Assembly: GCF_001425045.1 (NCBI RefSeq)
Contig: NZ_LMDJ01000035.1
Span: forward strand, 285,977 to 349,976
DNA from: Massilia sp. Root351
GTDB lineage: Bacteria > Pseudomonadota > Gammaproteobacteria > Burkholderiales > Burkholderiaceae_D
Length of the DNA stretch: 64,000 bases
Direction of reading: 5' to 3'
Numbering within the stretch: the stretch's first letter is position 1; the number at the start of each line of letters is the position of its first letter. Made by a program: the position numbers and the translations under genes. The notes below the pieces were generated by a model. That model had not been told where the DNA came from. It saw only the letters and a program-made list of their open reading frames with translations, and did not search any database. Positions 49,648 through 59,971 of the stretch are shown here, piece after piece.

Positions 49648-51095
49648 ATGCCGCCCAGGCAGATGTACTTGATGACCAGGTAGTCTTCCATGCCGTACAC
49701 CGACCCTTCGCGGCCCAGGCCGGATTGCTTGACGCCGCCGAAGGGCGCGATTTCATTGGAAATCAAGCCGGTGTTCACGCCCACCATGCCCGATTCCAGA
49801 CCTTCCGCCACGCGCCAGATGCGGCCGATGTCGCGCGAGTAGAAATAGCTGGCCAGGCCGAACTCGGTGCTGTTGGCCAGCGCCACGGCTTCGTCGTCGG
49901 TGTGGAAACGGAACAGCGGCGCCAGCGGGCCGAAGGTTTCCTCGTCGGACACGCGCATGGCCGGCGTCACGTCGGCGATCACGGTCGGCTCGAAGAAGCT
50001 GTGGCCCAGCGCGTGGCGCTTGCCGCCCAACAACAGGCGGCCGCCCTTGGCCAGCGCGTCGGCCACGTGCTCTTCCACCTTCTGCACGGCCTTGCCGTCG
50101 ATCAGCGGGCCTTGCGTCACGCCCGGCTCGGTGCCCGCGCCCACTTTCAGCTTGGACACGGCCGCCACGAACTTCTCGGCGAAGGCTTCATACACGCCGT
50201 CCTGCACGTAGATGCGGTTGGCGCAGACGCAAGTCTGGCCGGCGTTGCGGTACTTGGAGGCGATGGCGCCTTCCACCGCAGCGTCCAGGTCGGCGTCGTC
50301 GAACACGATGAAGGGCGCGTTGCCGCCCAGCTCCAGCGACAATTTCTTGATCGTGGGCGCGCACTGCTCCATCAGCAGGCGGCCCACCCCGGTCGAGCCG
50401 GTGAAGGTCAGCTTGCGCACGATGGGGTTGCCGGTCATTTCAGCGCCGATTTCACGCGGCGAACCGGTCACCACGCTGAACACCCCCGGCGGCACGCCGG
50501 CGCGCTCGGCCAGCACGGCCAGCGCCAGCGCCGAGAACGGCGTCGCTTCGGCCGGCTTCAGCACCATGGGGCAGCCCGCCGCCAGCGCCGGGCCGGCCTT
50601 GCGGGTGATCATGGCGGCCGGGAAGTTCCACGGCGTGATGGCGGCGCATACGCCGATCGGCTCCTTGGTGACGATCAGGCGGCGGTCCGGCCATGGCGAC
50701 GCCAGGGTGTCGCCGGCGACGCGCTTGCCCTCTTCGGCGAACCATTCGATGAAGGAGGCGCCGAAGATCACCTCGCCCTTGGACTCGGCCAGCGGCTTGC
50801 CCTGCTCGGTGGTCATCAGCAGTGCCAGGTCGTCCACGTTCTCCACGATCAGGTCGGACCATTTGCGCAGCACGGCGGCGCGCTCCTTGGCGGTTTTCTT
50901 GCGCCAGGCCGGCCAGGCGGCGTTGGCCGCTTCGATGGCACGGCGCGTTTCGGCGGCGCCGCAGTCCGGAATGGTGCCGATCTGTTCGCCGTTGGCGGGG
51001 TTGGTCACTGCGTGCGTCTTGCCGCTGTCGGCATCGGTCCACTCGCCGTTGATGTAGGCTTGCTGGCGCAGCAGGGTGGGATCTTTCAATTGCAT
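49644..51095 (-). CDS. gabD: NAD(P)-dependent succinate-semialdehyde dehydrogenase
   Basis: Aldehyde dehydrogenase of 483 residues. Motifs are ITPWNFPAAMITRK, GSTGVGRLL, LELGGNAPFIVFDDAD (Glu), NAGQTCVCANR (catalytic Cys) and the C-terminal GGVKQSGLGREG. The N-terminus (LKDPTLLRQQAYINGEW) and length match GabD. It converts succinate semialdehyde to succinate. No gabT is nearby. Its stop overlaps the stop of the convergent gene in TTAA. Confidence 0.92.
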   Translation of the reverse strand: MQLKDPTLLRQQAYINGEWTDADSGKTHAVTNPANGEQIGTIPDCGAAETRRAIEAANAAWPAWRKKTAKERAAVLRKWSDLIVENVDDLALLMTTEQGKPLAESKGEVIFGASFIEWFAEEGKRVAGDTLASPWPDRRLIVTKEPIGVCAAITPWNFPAAMITRKAGPALAAGCPMVLKPAEATPFSALALAVLAERAGVPPGVFSVVTGSPREIGAEMTGNPIVRKLTFTGSTGVGRLLMEQCAPTIKKLSLELGGNAPFIVFDDADLDAAVEGAIASKYRNAGQTCVCANRIYVQDGVYEAFAEKFVAAVSKLKVGAGTEPGVTQGPLIDGKAVQKVEEHVADALAKGGRLLLGGKRHALGHSFFEPTVIADVTPAMRVSDEETFGPLAPLFRFHTDDEAVALANSTEFGLASYFYSRDIGRIWRVAEGLESGMVGVNTGLISNEIAPFGGVKQSGLGREGSVYGMEDYLVIKYICLGGI

Positions 51096-51169
51096 AGCGG
51101 GTCTCCGTGCATAGTGAATATCATTGCCTACTATGCCACAGAGCCGGCGCGCGTGCAGGAAGCCGGCGC

Positions 51170-51982
51170 TTACTTGATCTTCAGCGCCAGCAGGGCCGGA
51201 TCGGGCTTGGGCCAGGCCAGCTTCAGGCTATCCAGCGTCTCCAGCAGCAGCGAGGCGATGGCCAGGTTGCGGTGCGGCTTGGAGTCGGCCGGAACCACGT
51301 ACCAGGGCGCGTGATCGGCGTCAGTGGCCCGCATGGCGTCCTCGTAGGCGCGCTGGAACGCGGTCCACTTCTTGCGCTGCTCGAAATCGGCCGGGTCCAG
51401 CTTCCACTGCTTGGCAGGGTCGTCCAGGCGCGCCTGCAGCCGCGCGCGCTGCTCGTCCTTGGAGATGTGCAGGAAGACCTTGATGATGGTGGTGCCGGTT
51501 TCGGCCAGCATGCGCTCGAAATCGCGGATATGGGCGTAGCGGCGCTTGCATTCCTTGGCGTCTACCATGCCCAGCACGCGGGTGATCAGCACATCCTCGT
51601 AGTGGCTGCGGTTGAACACCACCATCTCCCCTTTGGCGGGCGCCTGGCGGTGCACGCGCCACAGGAAGTCGTGGCCGGCCTCGATCTCCGTCGGCGCCTT
51701 GAAGGACACGGCACGCAAGCCGACCGGGTTGATGGCGCCGAACAGGCTGCGGATGGCGCCGTCCTTGCCGGAAGTGTCCATGCCCTGCAGCACCAGCAGC
51801 ACCTTGTGCTTGCCCTGCGCGTGCAGCATGGGCTGCAGTTCGGCGATGCGCTCCAGCAGGCGCTGGGCGGCGTCCTTGGTGTCCTGCTTGTCCGCATTTC
51901 CCTTGTCCAGGGGCTGGCGCGCGGCGTCGGCATCGCGCAGCTTCACATCGGTGGCAAGACGAAAAAGTTCGCGGGCTTTCAT
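51170..51982 (-). CDS. Polyphosphate kinase 2 family protein
   Basis: A 270-residue PPK2-type kinase that moves phosphate between polyphosphate and nucleotides. Walker A is VLQGMDTSGKDGAIRS and Walker B VVFNRSHYEDVLITRV; the lid region follows in RRYAHIRDFERML and HISKDEQRARLQARLDD. The length fits the short, one-domain PPK2 forms. Single gene. Confidence 0.93.
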   Translation of the reverse strand: MKARELFRLATDVKLRDADAARQPLDKGNADKQDTKDAAQRLLERIAELQPMLHAQGKHKVLLVLQGMDTSGKDGAIRSLFGAINPVGLRAVSFKAPTEIEAGHDFLWRVHRQAPAKGEMVVFNRSHYEDVLITRVLGMVDAKECKRRYAHIRDFERMLAETGTTIIKVFLHISKDEQRARLQARLDDPAKQWKLDPADFEQRKKWTAFQRAYEDAMRATDADHAPWYVVPADSKPHRNLAIASLLLETLDSLKLAWPKPDPALLALKIK

Positions 51983-52028
51983 GGCGAGGCCTCTTTATGC
52001 TGAAGCCGCCAGACTAGCAGATCGGCGC

Positions 52029-52982
52029 TCAGGTCCGCGCCGGATAGCGCAGCGCGGCCACTTCGCGCACGGTGGCCAGCATGGCCTCGGCGCCCGGCGA
52101 CAGCTGGTGCTGGCGGCGCGTGACGATCCCATACAAATCCATGCGCAGGCCCAGCTCATACGGCAGCACCACCAGCAGCCCCGCGTCCAGATAGGGCCGC
52201 ACCAGCTCCTCCGGCAAGGCCGCCACCATGCGGCTGCCGCTGAGCAGGTTGGTCACCACCGGCAGCGCCAGCGTCTCCACCGTTTCCGACGGCGGCTCCA
52301 GGCCCTGCGACAGGAACAGGGCGGTGAGGCGGTCGCGCAGGATGCTGCCGGCCGGCGGCAGGACCCAGCCTTCGCGCGACAAATCCGCCAGCTGCAGGTC
52401 CTTGCGGCCGGCCAGCGGATGGCCCGCGCCGGCGATCACGCTGTGCGGTTCGTCCGTCAGCGGCTCGAAATTCAGTTCGGCGGTCAGCGCCGTGTCCAGG
52501 ATGCGGCCGATCACCAGGTCCAGTTCGCCGGCGCGCAGGCGCTCCGCCAGCACCTTGCTGGTGTCGACCGTGATGGCCACCTGCAAGCGCGCGTTGCGGC
52601 TCTTGATCAATTTCACGGCGTCCGTCACCAGCCCAGCCGACGGTGTCAGCACGGTGCCCAGCGCCACCCGGCCGCTCAAGCCGGACAGCAGCTCCATCAC
52701 TTCCTGGTGGGCCGCGTCCATCTCGGCCAGCGCCGCGCTGGCGCGCCGTATCATCACTTCGCCGTACCAGGTCGGCACCACGCCGCGCGGCAGGCGCTCG
52801 AATAGCTGGACGTTGAGGGCGTGTTCAAGCTCGCCCAGCAGCTTGGAAGCGGCGGGTTGCGTCAGGTTGGCGGCTTGTGCGGCGTGCAGGATGGAGCCAT
52901 GCCGGCCCAGTTCTACCAACAGAACCAGGTGGCGCGTCTTCAGGTGTGAACGGACAAATCGGTCGGAGCGTGGATCGGGCAT
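52029..52982 (-). CDS. gbpR: LysR-family regulator, GbpR-like
   Basis: A 317-residue LysR-type regulator. The winged helix is at the N-terminus (HGSILHAAQAANLTQPAASKLLGELEH) and the effector domain has FEPLTDEPHSVIAGAGHPLA and GSRMVAALPEELVRPYLDAGLLVVLPY (in parts). The pattern is that of GbpR, the regulator of galactose/arabinose binding-protein operons. It lies at the end of the sugar locus, 25 bases after the SDR gene, so it is probably transcribed with it and controls the dgo/araF operon. Confidence 0.88.
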   Translation of the reverse strand: MPDPRSDRFVRSHLKTRHLVLLVELGRHGSILHAAQAANLTQPAASKLLGELEHALNVQLFERLPRGVVPTWYGEVMIRRASAALAEMDAAHQEVMELLSGLSGRVALGTVLTPSAGLVTDAVKLIKSRNARLQVAITVDTSKVLAERLRAGELDLVIGRILDTALTAELNFEPLTDEPHSVIAGAGHPLAGRKDLQLADLSREGWVLPPAGSILRDRLTALFLSQGLEPPSETVETLALPVVTNLLSGSRMVAALPEELVRPYLDAGLLVVLPYELGLRMDLYGIVTRRQHQLSPGAEAMLATVREVAALRYPART

Positions 52983-53007
52983 GCAGGCCTATGGCGGCAA
53001 AAAGTCA

Positions 53008-53793
53008 TCAGTCATGATAGATCTGTGACCTTCCACCGTCAATCAGGATGTCCGTGGCGTTGATAAAACGGGCCTCGTCGCTGGCCAGGAACAACGCCGT
53101 GTAAGCCACTTCGCGCGGTTCGCCGATGCGCCGGCAAGGCAGCAGGGCCGCCTGCCTGGCGCGTTCGGCCTGCGGGTCGGGGCAGGAATCCAGCCAGGCC
53201 ACGACGTTCTCCGTCATGACCAGGCCCGGTGAAATCGAGTTTACGCGGATGCCGCGCGCGGCGTACTCAATCCCCAGCGAGCGGGTAAGGCCGATCAGCG
53301 CGTGCTTGGCCACCGGGTAGGGGAAGGAGCCCGGGATGATCTTGTGGCCGTGCACCGAGGCGATGTTGACCACGCTGCCGCCGCCCTGCGCCAGCATGTG
53401 CGGCAGCGCAGCACGGGTGGCGTTCCAGGCGCCTTCCAGGTCCACCGCAAAGCAGCGCTGCCACTGGTCGTCGCTCATTTCCAGCGGGTCGGTGAACATA
53501 TTCATGCCCGCGTTGTTTACGACAATATCGATGCGGCCGAAGCGGGCCACCGCCTGCCCGGCCAGCGCCTGCATGGCGGCCTTGTCGGACACGTCGCCCT
53601 GCACGAACAGCGTGCGCGCCGGATCCAACTGCGCGCGCATGGCGGCGGCGGCATCGTCGTCGCGGTGGCTGTTGAGCACCACCAGCGCGCCCTCCTGCGC
53701 GAACAGGCGCGCCACCGCCGCTCCGATGCCCAGCGTGGAGCCGGTGACGATGGCGACCTTGTCCTGGACCCTGCCCTGTATGCGGGAAGCCAT
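53008..53793 (-). CDS. SDR dehydrogenase, candidate galactose 1-dehydrogenase
   Basis: A 261-residue short-chain dehydrogenase. The cofactor loop is VTGSTLGIGAA, with NSHRDDD following; Asp/Arg at this place leaves the NAD/NADP choice open. NNAGMNMF, the catalytic Ser in VNIASVHGH and Tyr-Lys in FPYPVAKHA are all present. It fills the only missing enzyme of the De Ley-Doudoroff path (galactose to galactonolactone), so this is the best role by context; an arabinose dehydrogenase is an alternative. Nine bases after the araH-like gene. Confidence 0.75.
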   Translation of the reverse strand: MASRIQGRVQDKVAIVTGSTLGIGAAVARLFAQEGALVVLNSHRDDDAAAAMRAQLDPARTLFVQGDVSDKAAMQALAGQAVARFGRIDIVVNNAGMNMFTDPLEMSDDQWQRCFAVDLEGAWNATRAALPHMLAQGGGSVVNIASVHGHKIIPGSFPYPVAKHALIGLTRSLGIEYAARGIRVNSISPGLVMTENVVAWLDSCPDPQAERARQAALLPCRRIGEPREVAYTALFLASDEARFINATDILIDGGRSQIYHD

Positions 53794-53802
53794 GGCCGCC
53801 GC

Positions 53803-54842
53803 TTAGTCGCGGTGGCCGCTGGCGCCGCGCGTCTTGAGCTGGTCCAGCAGCACGGCGGCCAGCAGGATCAGGCCGCGCACCAGGTACTGGTAGAACGCGT
53901 CCACGTTCATCAGGTTCATGACGTTTTCCACGGTGCCCATGATCAGCACGCCCACCAGCACGCCGATGATGCGCGCTTTGCCGCCCTGCAGGGATACGCC
54001 GCCCAGCACGCAGGCCGAAATCACATCGAGCTCGAAACCCTGCGCCGCGTTGGGCTGGCCGCTGGTGATGCGCGAGGCCAGGATAAGGCCCGCCATCGCG
54101 GTGACCAGGCCTTGCAGCAGGAAGATCCATACGCGCAGCTTCTCCACCTTCACCCCCGCCAGGCGCGCCGCCTCCGGGTTGCCGCCCACGGCCAGCGTGT
54201 TGCGGCCGAACACGGTGTGGTTCAGCAGCACGCCGAAGATCAGGAAGCAGGCCGCCACCACCAGCACCGGCAACGGCATGCCGAACACGCGCGCGTCGCC
54301 GAAACTGATGAAGGTTTCATCGGCGATGCCCACCGCCTGGCCTTGCGAGGCGATGAAGGCCAGGCCGCGCACCATCAGCATGGTGGCCAGCGTGGCGATC
54401 AGCGCGTTGATGCGCAGGTAGGCGATCAGCACGCCGTTGCCGGCGCCGATCAGGGCGCCGGCCAGCAGGCCGCCGCCGACGGCGACCACCACGCTGCCGG
54501 TGCGTTCCAGCAGCATGGCGCCCAGCACGCCGGAGAAGGCGATGGTGGAGCCGACCGACAGGTCGAAGTCGCGCGAGGCCAGGCACAACATCATGGTGCA
54601 GGCCACCATGCCGATCTGCGCCACCGACAGCATCAGGCCGACCACGTTCCCGGCCGAGAAGAAGTTTTCAACCGTCAGCGCCAGCACGGTGAACAGGGCG
54701 ATGTACAGCAGCGGCATGCTGTAGTCGGCCAGCCAGGCGTGCTTGCGGTGGCTGGCTGCGACGGCTGGCGCGGCAGCGGTGGCTGGAGCTGCCGCGGAGG
54801 CTGGCGCATCCGGCGCGGCGGATGGGGGGGAACTGAGGCTGT

Positions 54843-54846
<4 letters not shown>
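53803..54846 (-). CDS. araH: AraH-type sugar ABC transporter permease
   Basis: Inner-membrane permease of 347 residues with about ten helices. The N-terminal 30 residues are an Ala/Pro-rich cytoplasmic tail. FFSAGNVVGLMLSVAQIG, CLASRDFDLSVGSTIAFSG and TLAVGGNPEAARLAGVKVEK (ATPase-contact loop) are AraH features. It starts four bases within the AraG-like stop, so the two are coupled. Confidence 0.92.
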
Positions 54847-56375
<1,529 letters not shown>

Positions 56376-56376
56376 T

Positions 56377-57366
56377 TCAGCCTCCGGCTTTCACCAGCTC
56401 GGCCTGATTTTTGCGCGTCATCAGCGTGCCCTTGGTCAGCGTCACCGCTGCCGGCGGCTGGTTGGCGGTGATCCACTGGTGCATCAGCAGCGACGTTTCG
56501 TAGCCGTGCCGCTTGGGGCTGATCTGCACGGTGCCGTAGAAGCCGGTGGCAGCCGGCTTGGCGAACTCGTTCAGCGCGGTCTTGCTGCCGCCGATGCCGA
56601 TGCCGATCATGGAATCGGCGCGCAGGCCGCGTCCTTCGGCGGCGCGCACCGCGCCCAGCACCGCTTCGTCGTTCAGGCCGAAGGCCACCCAGCGCTTGAA
56701 GCGGGCCTGCTTGGTGAGCGCGATGTTGGCCGCGTTGAACGCGCTTTCGGTGTCGGTACGGCTTTGCGGCGCATCGACGATGTTCGCCGCCGGGAAGCCG
56801 GCTTCCTTTAGCGCGTCCACCGCGCCCTGGGTGCGCTCCTTGGCCGTCGGCAGCTGGTCGTAGGCGATGCGCAGCGCGCCCACTTCCTCCGGCTTCCAGC
56901 CGCGCGCCTTCATTTCCTCGGCCAGGCCCTGGCCGACCTGGCGGCCGATCTCGTAGCCCGAAATACCCATGTGCGGAATGCTGGCGATAGGCTTGCCGGC
57001 GCCGTCCACCAGGCGGTCGTCCACCGACATCACTTTCAGGTTCTGGCGCCTGGCCTGGCGTTCGACCGCCGCGCCCAGTTTCACGTCCGGCGCGCAGATG
57101 ATGAAGCCTTGCGCTTTTTGCGCGGCCAGGTTGTCGATCGCGGCCATCATTTTTTCACCATTCGGCACGCCGATCTTCACCAGCGTGAAGCCTTTTTCCT
57201 TGGCTGCCTGCTCGGCGAAGCGCCATTCATCCTGGAACCACGGCTCCTCGGCCTGCTTGACCAGGAAACCGATCTTGACCGGGTCGGCCGCCTGCGCGGT
57301 GTGCGCAGTGAAGGCGGCGGCGGCCAGCGTTGCTGTCAGGGCTGCTGCGAGTAGTTTGATCTTCAT
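56377..57366 (-). CDS. araF: AraF-type periplasmic sugar-binding protein
   Basis: Periplasmic binding protein of 329 residues; E. coli AraF is 329. The signal peptide ends at AQA. KIGFLVKQAEEPWFQDEWRFA, GVPNGEKMMAAIDNLAAQKAQG and FGLNDEAVLGAVRA are family markers. The E. coli protein binds arabinose, galactose and fucose; here galactose is the likely ligand by context. GGAG precedes the ATG. Confidence 0.94.
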   Translation of the reverse strand: MKIKLLAAALTATLAAAAFTAHTAQAADPVKIGFLVKQAEEPWFQDEWRFAEQAAKEKGFTLVKIGVPNGEKMMAAIDNLAAQKAQGFIICAPDVKLGAAVERQARRQNLKVMSVDDRLVDGAGKPIASIPHMGISGYEIGRQVGQGLAEEMKARGWKPEEVGALRIAYDQLPTAKERTQGAVDALKEAGFPAANIVDAPQSRTDTESAFNAANIALTKQARFKRWVAFGLNDEAVLGAVRAAEGRGLRADSMIGIGIGGSKTALNEFAKPAATGFYGTVQISPKRHGYETSLLMHQWITANQPPAAVTLTKGTLMTRKNQAELVKAGG

Positions 57367-57405
57367 GCGTGTCTCCAGTTGGTCCGGTTGGTGATGTTTT
57401 TTTGA

Positions 57406-58332
57406 TTATGTTTTTATATCGTCGAACAAGGCATCGGGCAGGCCGCGCGCGCCCCCGCCGTCAATCACATGCATGCCGCCGGCAGCGCCCACCAGCAGCT
57501 GGTTCAATTCGGGGCCGCCGAAGGCGGGACGGATGGGGTGCGATGAGGCTAGCGCTGTGCTGCGCAGCGCGCTGCCGTCCGGCGCGTACTGCACCAGGCG
57601 GCCGACGCCGGCGGCGCTGCCGGCAGCCTGCGCGCTCCACACGCAGCCGGCGCTGTCGATGGTGGCGCCGAGCGGCTCGCCATCGGCCAGTTCGGCGAAC
57701 AGGCGCACATTGGCCACGCGCGCGGCGCCGGCGTCGTAGTCGCACTGCTGGATGCGGCGCGTGGACGCGTCGCTGAAGTACATGATGCGCCCGTCCGGAC
57801 TGAAACAGATGCTGTGCGCGGCGGCCACCGTGGGCAGCGCCAGGCGGCGCAGGCCGTGCTGCGAGGAGTACTGGTAAAAACTGCCGATGGCGGTGCCGCC
57901 CATGGTCCGGCTGGGGGCGGCCGCGGTGCCGAATACGAAATTGCCGGCGCGGTCCGTGCTGCCGTCGCTGATGGCGGTGCGCGGCTCGGCCGGGTCCACC
58001 GCCACGGCAGGCTGCGGCGGACGCCGCCCCAGCCCTTCCAGCGGCGGCACGGCCAGATCGGCGAAGCAGAGCCACTTGGCCTGCGCCAGCAGCACGCGGC
58101 CGGACTGGCAAAATGCAAAGGCGGTGACGGAATCGGGCAGCCGGCTGCGCAAGGGCGCGGCGGTTTTGGTTCCGGCATGGGCGCCAGCGGCGTTCCACAA
58201 GTACAGCGCGGCGCTGTCCGGATCGGTCCACCACCAGCGGTCCGCGTGCCAGCGCAGAGCCGCCACGTGGGCGTCAGGCGCTACCGCCTTCGCCACACCG
58301 GCGGCCACGTGCTGGCGCGCGGCGGCGTCCAT
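57406..58332 (-). CDS. SMP-30-fold protein, candidate galactonolactonase with altered active site
   Basis: A 308-residue beta-propeller of the SMP-30/gluconolactonase family, cytoplasmic. The fold markers are kept (FGTAAAPS, FSPDGRIMYFSDAS, ATIDSAGCVWSA). The residues that hold metal and substrate in regucalcin seem lost: Glu18 aligns with Ala24, Asn103 (NDG) with Ser122 (SDG), Asn154 (NG) with His173, and Asp204 (PDG) with Leu221 (PLG). By position it should hydrolyse galactonolactone, but it may be inactive or use another mechanism. Its ATG overlaps the dgoA stop (TGATG). Confidence 0.82.
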   Translation of the reverse strand: MDAAARQHVAAGVAKAVAPDAHVAALRWHADRWWWTDPDSAALYLWNAAGAHAGTKTAAPLRSRLPDSVTAFAFCQSGRVLLAQAKWLCFADLAVPPLEGLGRRPPQPAVAVDPAEPRTAISDGSTDRAGNFVFGTAAAPSRTMGGTAIGSFYQYSSQHGLRRLALPTVAAAHSICFSPDGRIMYFSDASTRRIQQCDYDAGAARVANVRLFAELADGEPLGATIDSAGCVWSAQAAGSAAGVGRLVQYAPDGSALRSTALASSHPIRPAFGGPELNQLLVGAAGGMHVIDGGGARGLPDALFDDIKT

Positions 58333-58970
58333 CAGCTACGCCATGCGCGCACAAAGGCGCGGGCACGTTCGCCGACTTCCGCCGCGCTCAGGCCAGGCTG
58401 GTACAGCGCACCGCCCAGGCCGAAGCCCGCCACGCCGGCGGCGCGGTACGGCGCCATGCCTTCCGGCGTGATGCCGCCAACCGGCAGCAGGCGCAGCGTG
58501 GGCGGCAGCACGGCGCGCATGGCGCGCACCAGGGTGGGGGTGATCAGTTCGGCCGGGAACAGCTTGACCGCGTCCGCGCCCGCGTGCACGGCGGCGAAAG
58601 CTTCGGTCGGCGTGGCGGCGCCGGGCACGCAGAACATGCCGGCCGCCTTGGCGGCGCGGATCACCTCGGTGTCCGCGTGCGGCATCACGATCAACTGGCC
58701 GCCGGCATTTTTCACCTCCTGCACCGCCTGCACGCTCAGCACGGTGCCGGCGCCCAGCAGCGCGTCGGCCGGCAGGCTGCGCGACAGCAGTTCGATGGAT
58801 TCGAGCGGCTGCGGCGAATTGAGCGGCACTTCTATCATGCGGAAGCCCGCTTCGTAGAGCGCCGCGCCGACTTCTTCGGCTTCCTGCGGTCGCAGGCCCC
58901 GCAGGATGGCGACCAGGGGCAGCGCATCGAACGCGCTGGCGAATAAGGATGGGGTCGAAGATGGGGTCAT
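58332..58970 (-). CDS. dgoA: 2-dehydro-3-deoxy-6-phosphogalactonate aldolase
   Basis: Aldolase of 212 residues that splits 2-keto-3-deoxy-6-phosphogalactonate to pyruvate and glyceraldehyde-3-phosphate. The (beta/alpha)8 fold of the KDPG group: LVAILRGLRPQEAEEV, catalytic Glu47 (RMIEVPLNSP) and Schiff-base Lys136 (DAVKLFPAE). MIEVPLNSPQPLESI is closer to DgoA than to Eda. Overlaps the dgoK stop by four bases. Confidence 0.93.
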   Translation of the reverse strand: MTPSSTPSLFASAFDALPLVAILRGLRPQEAEEVGAALYEAGFRMIEVPLNSPQPLESIELLSRSLPADALLGAGTVLSVQAVQEVKNAGGQLIVMPHADTEVIRAAKAAGMFCVPGAATPTEAFAAVHAGADAVKLFPAELITPTLVRAMRAVLPPTLRLLPVGGITPEGMAPYRAAGVAGFGLGGALYQPGLSAAEVGERARAFVRAWRS

Positions 58971-59971
58971 GCTGCATTCTCCTTAACGACGCCGGCGGCT
59001 TGCGCCAGGCTTAACAGGCCCGCAGGCGCGGTGTTGTCCAAGACCAGGGCCGGCACGCCGCTGTAGCGCTGAAGCGCCAGCTGGTAGCGCGCGCACAGCG
59101 CCGGGCTGCCGACCAGCGCCAGCGGGGCGTGGTCGAGTTTTGCCTCGGCGCGCCAGTCGAGGCCGGCGCGCAGCTCGTGGCCGATCAGCAGGCCGGACAG
59201 GTAATCGGCCAGCGCCGAGGTGGGCATGCGCCCGGTGACGCCCAGACTGCGGGCGGAGAAGATCTGGTGGCTCATGCCGAGGTGGCCGGCGTCGCGCGCC
59301 ATTTCCACGCCTTCGCAATAGGCCTCTTCGTCAAAGGAGCCGGCGTCTTTCGCTTCCGGCATCAGCCGGCCCAGCACCGAATGCTGGCGCAGCACCGCGT
59401 ACAGCTCGCCCGTCATGTGGGTGGCGAAGCGTTCCACGCGGCCGCCGCGCACTTGTGCCCATTTCGAATGGGTACCGGGCAGCACGATGCAAGCCTGTTC
59501 CCGCAGTTCGGCACGCCGCTGCAGCGCGCCGACGATCTGGGTTTCCTCGCCGCGCATCAGGTCCGGCGGCAAGCCGCCGCCCTCCTTCAGCAGGCCGGGA
59601 ATGATCAGGGCCGCGCCGTCCGGCGTGCGGCGCATGCCGGACGCCAGCGCCTGCGCGTCCGCCGGGCAGGCGGCGTAAGGCACGTCCACCCAGCCGTACT
59701 GGCTGCCGACCATGCCGCAGGCCAGCACCGGAAGGTCGGGACGGGCACGCATCCAGTCGCCCGCCGCTTGGTCCAGCACCGCCGCATAAGCCGCCGCGCC
59801 GGACAAGGTGGCCGCGCCCTGCGCCGTGGCGCGTTCCACCAGCGCCAGCCCGTCGGCGCCGACCAGGAAGGCGCGCAAGCCGGTGCTGCCCCAGTCGATG
59901 CCGATCAGGCGCGCCGCCGCCAATGCGGCCGCGTTGCCATCGGCGTTCCCCGGCGTGGCCGCGCTTACCAT
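58967..59971 (-). CDS. dgoK: 2-dehydro-3-deoxygalactonokinase
   Basis: Sugar-acid kinase of 334 residues that phosphorylates 2-keto-3-deoxygalactonate. IGIDWGSTGLRAFLV is the phosphate-1 motif, CGMVGSQYGW and PGTHSKWAQV are DgoK hallmarks. The ATG at 59971 overlaps the dgoD stop by seven bases (ATGGTAA), which supports it over the longer reading. Middle gene of the dgo unit. Confidence 0.94.
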   Translation of the reverse strand: MVSAATPGNADGNAAALAAARLIGIDWGSTGLRAFLVGADGLALVERATAQGAATLSGAAAYAAVLDQAAGDWMRARPDLPVLACGMVGSQYGWVDVPYAACPADAQALASGMRRTPDGAALIIPGLLKEGGGLPPDLMRGEETQIVGALQRRAELREQACIVLPGTHSKWAQVRGGRVERFATHMTGELYAVLRQHSVLGRLMPEAKDAGSFDEEAYCEGVEMARDAGHLGMSHQIFSARSLGVTGRMPTSALADYLSGLLIGHELRAGLDWRAEAKLDHAPLALVGSPALCARYQLALQRYSGVPALVLDNTAPAGLLSLAQAAGVVKENAA

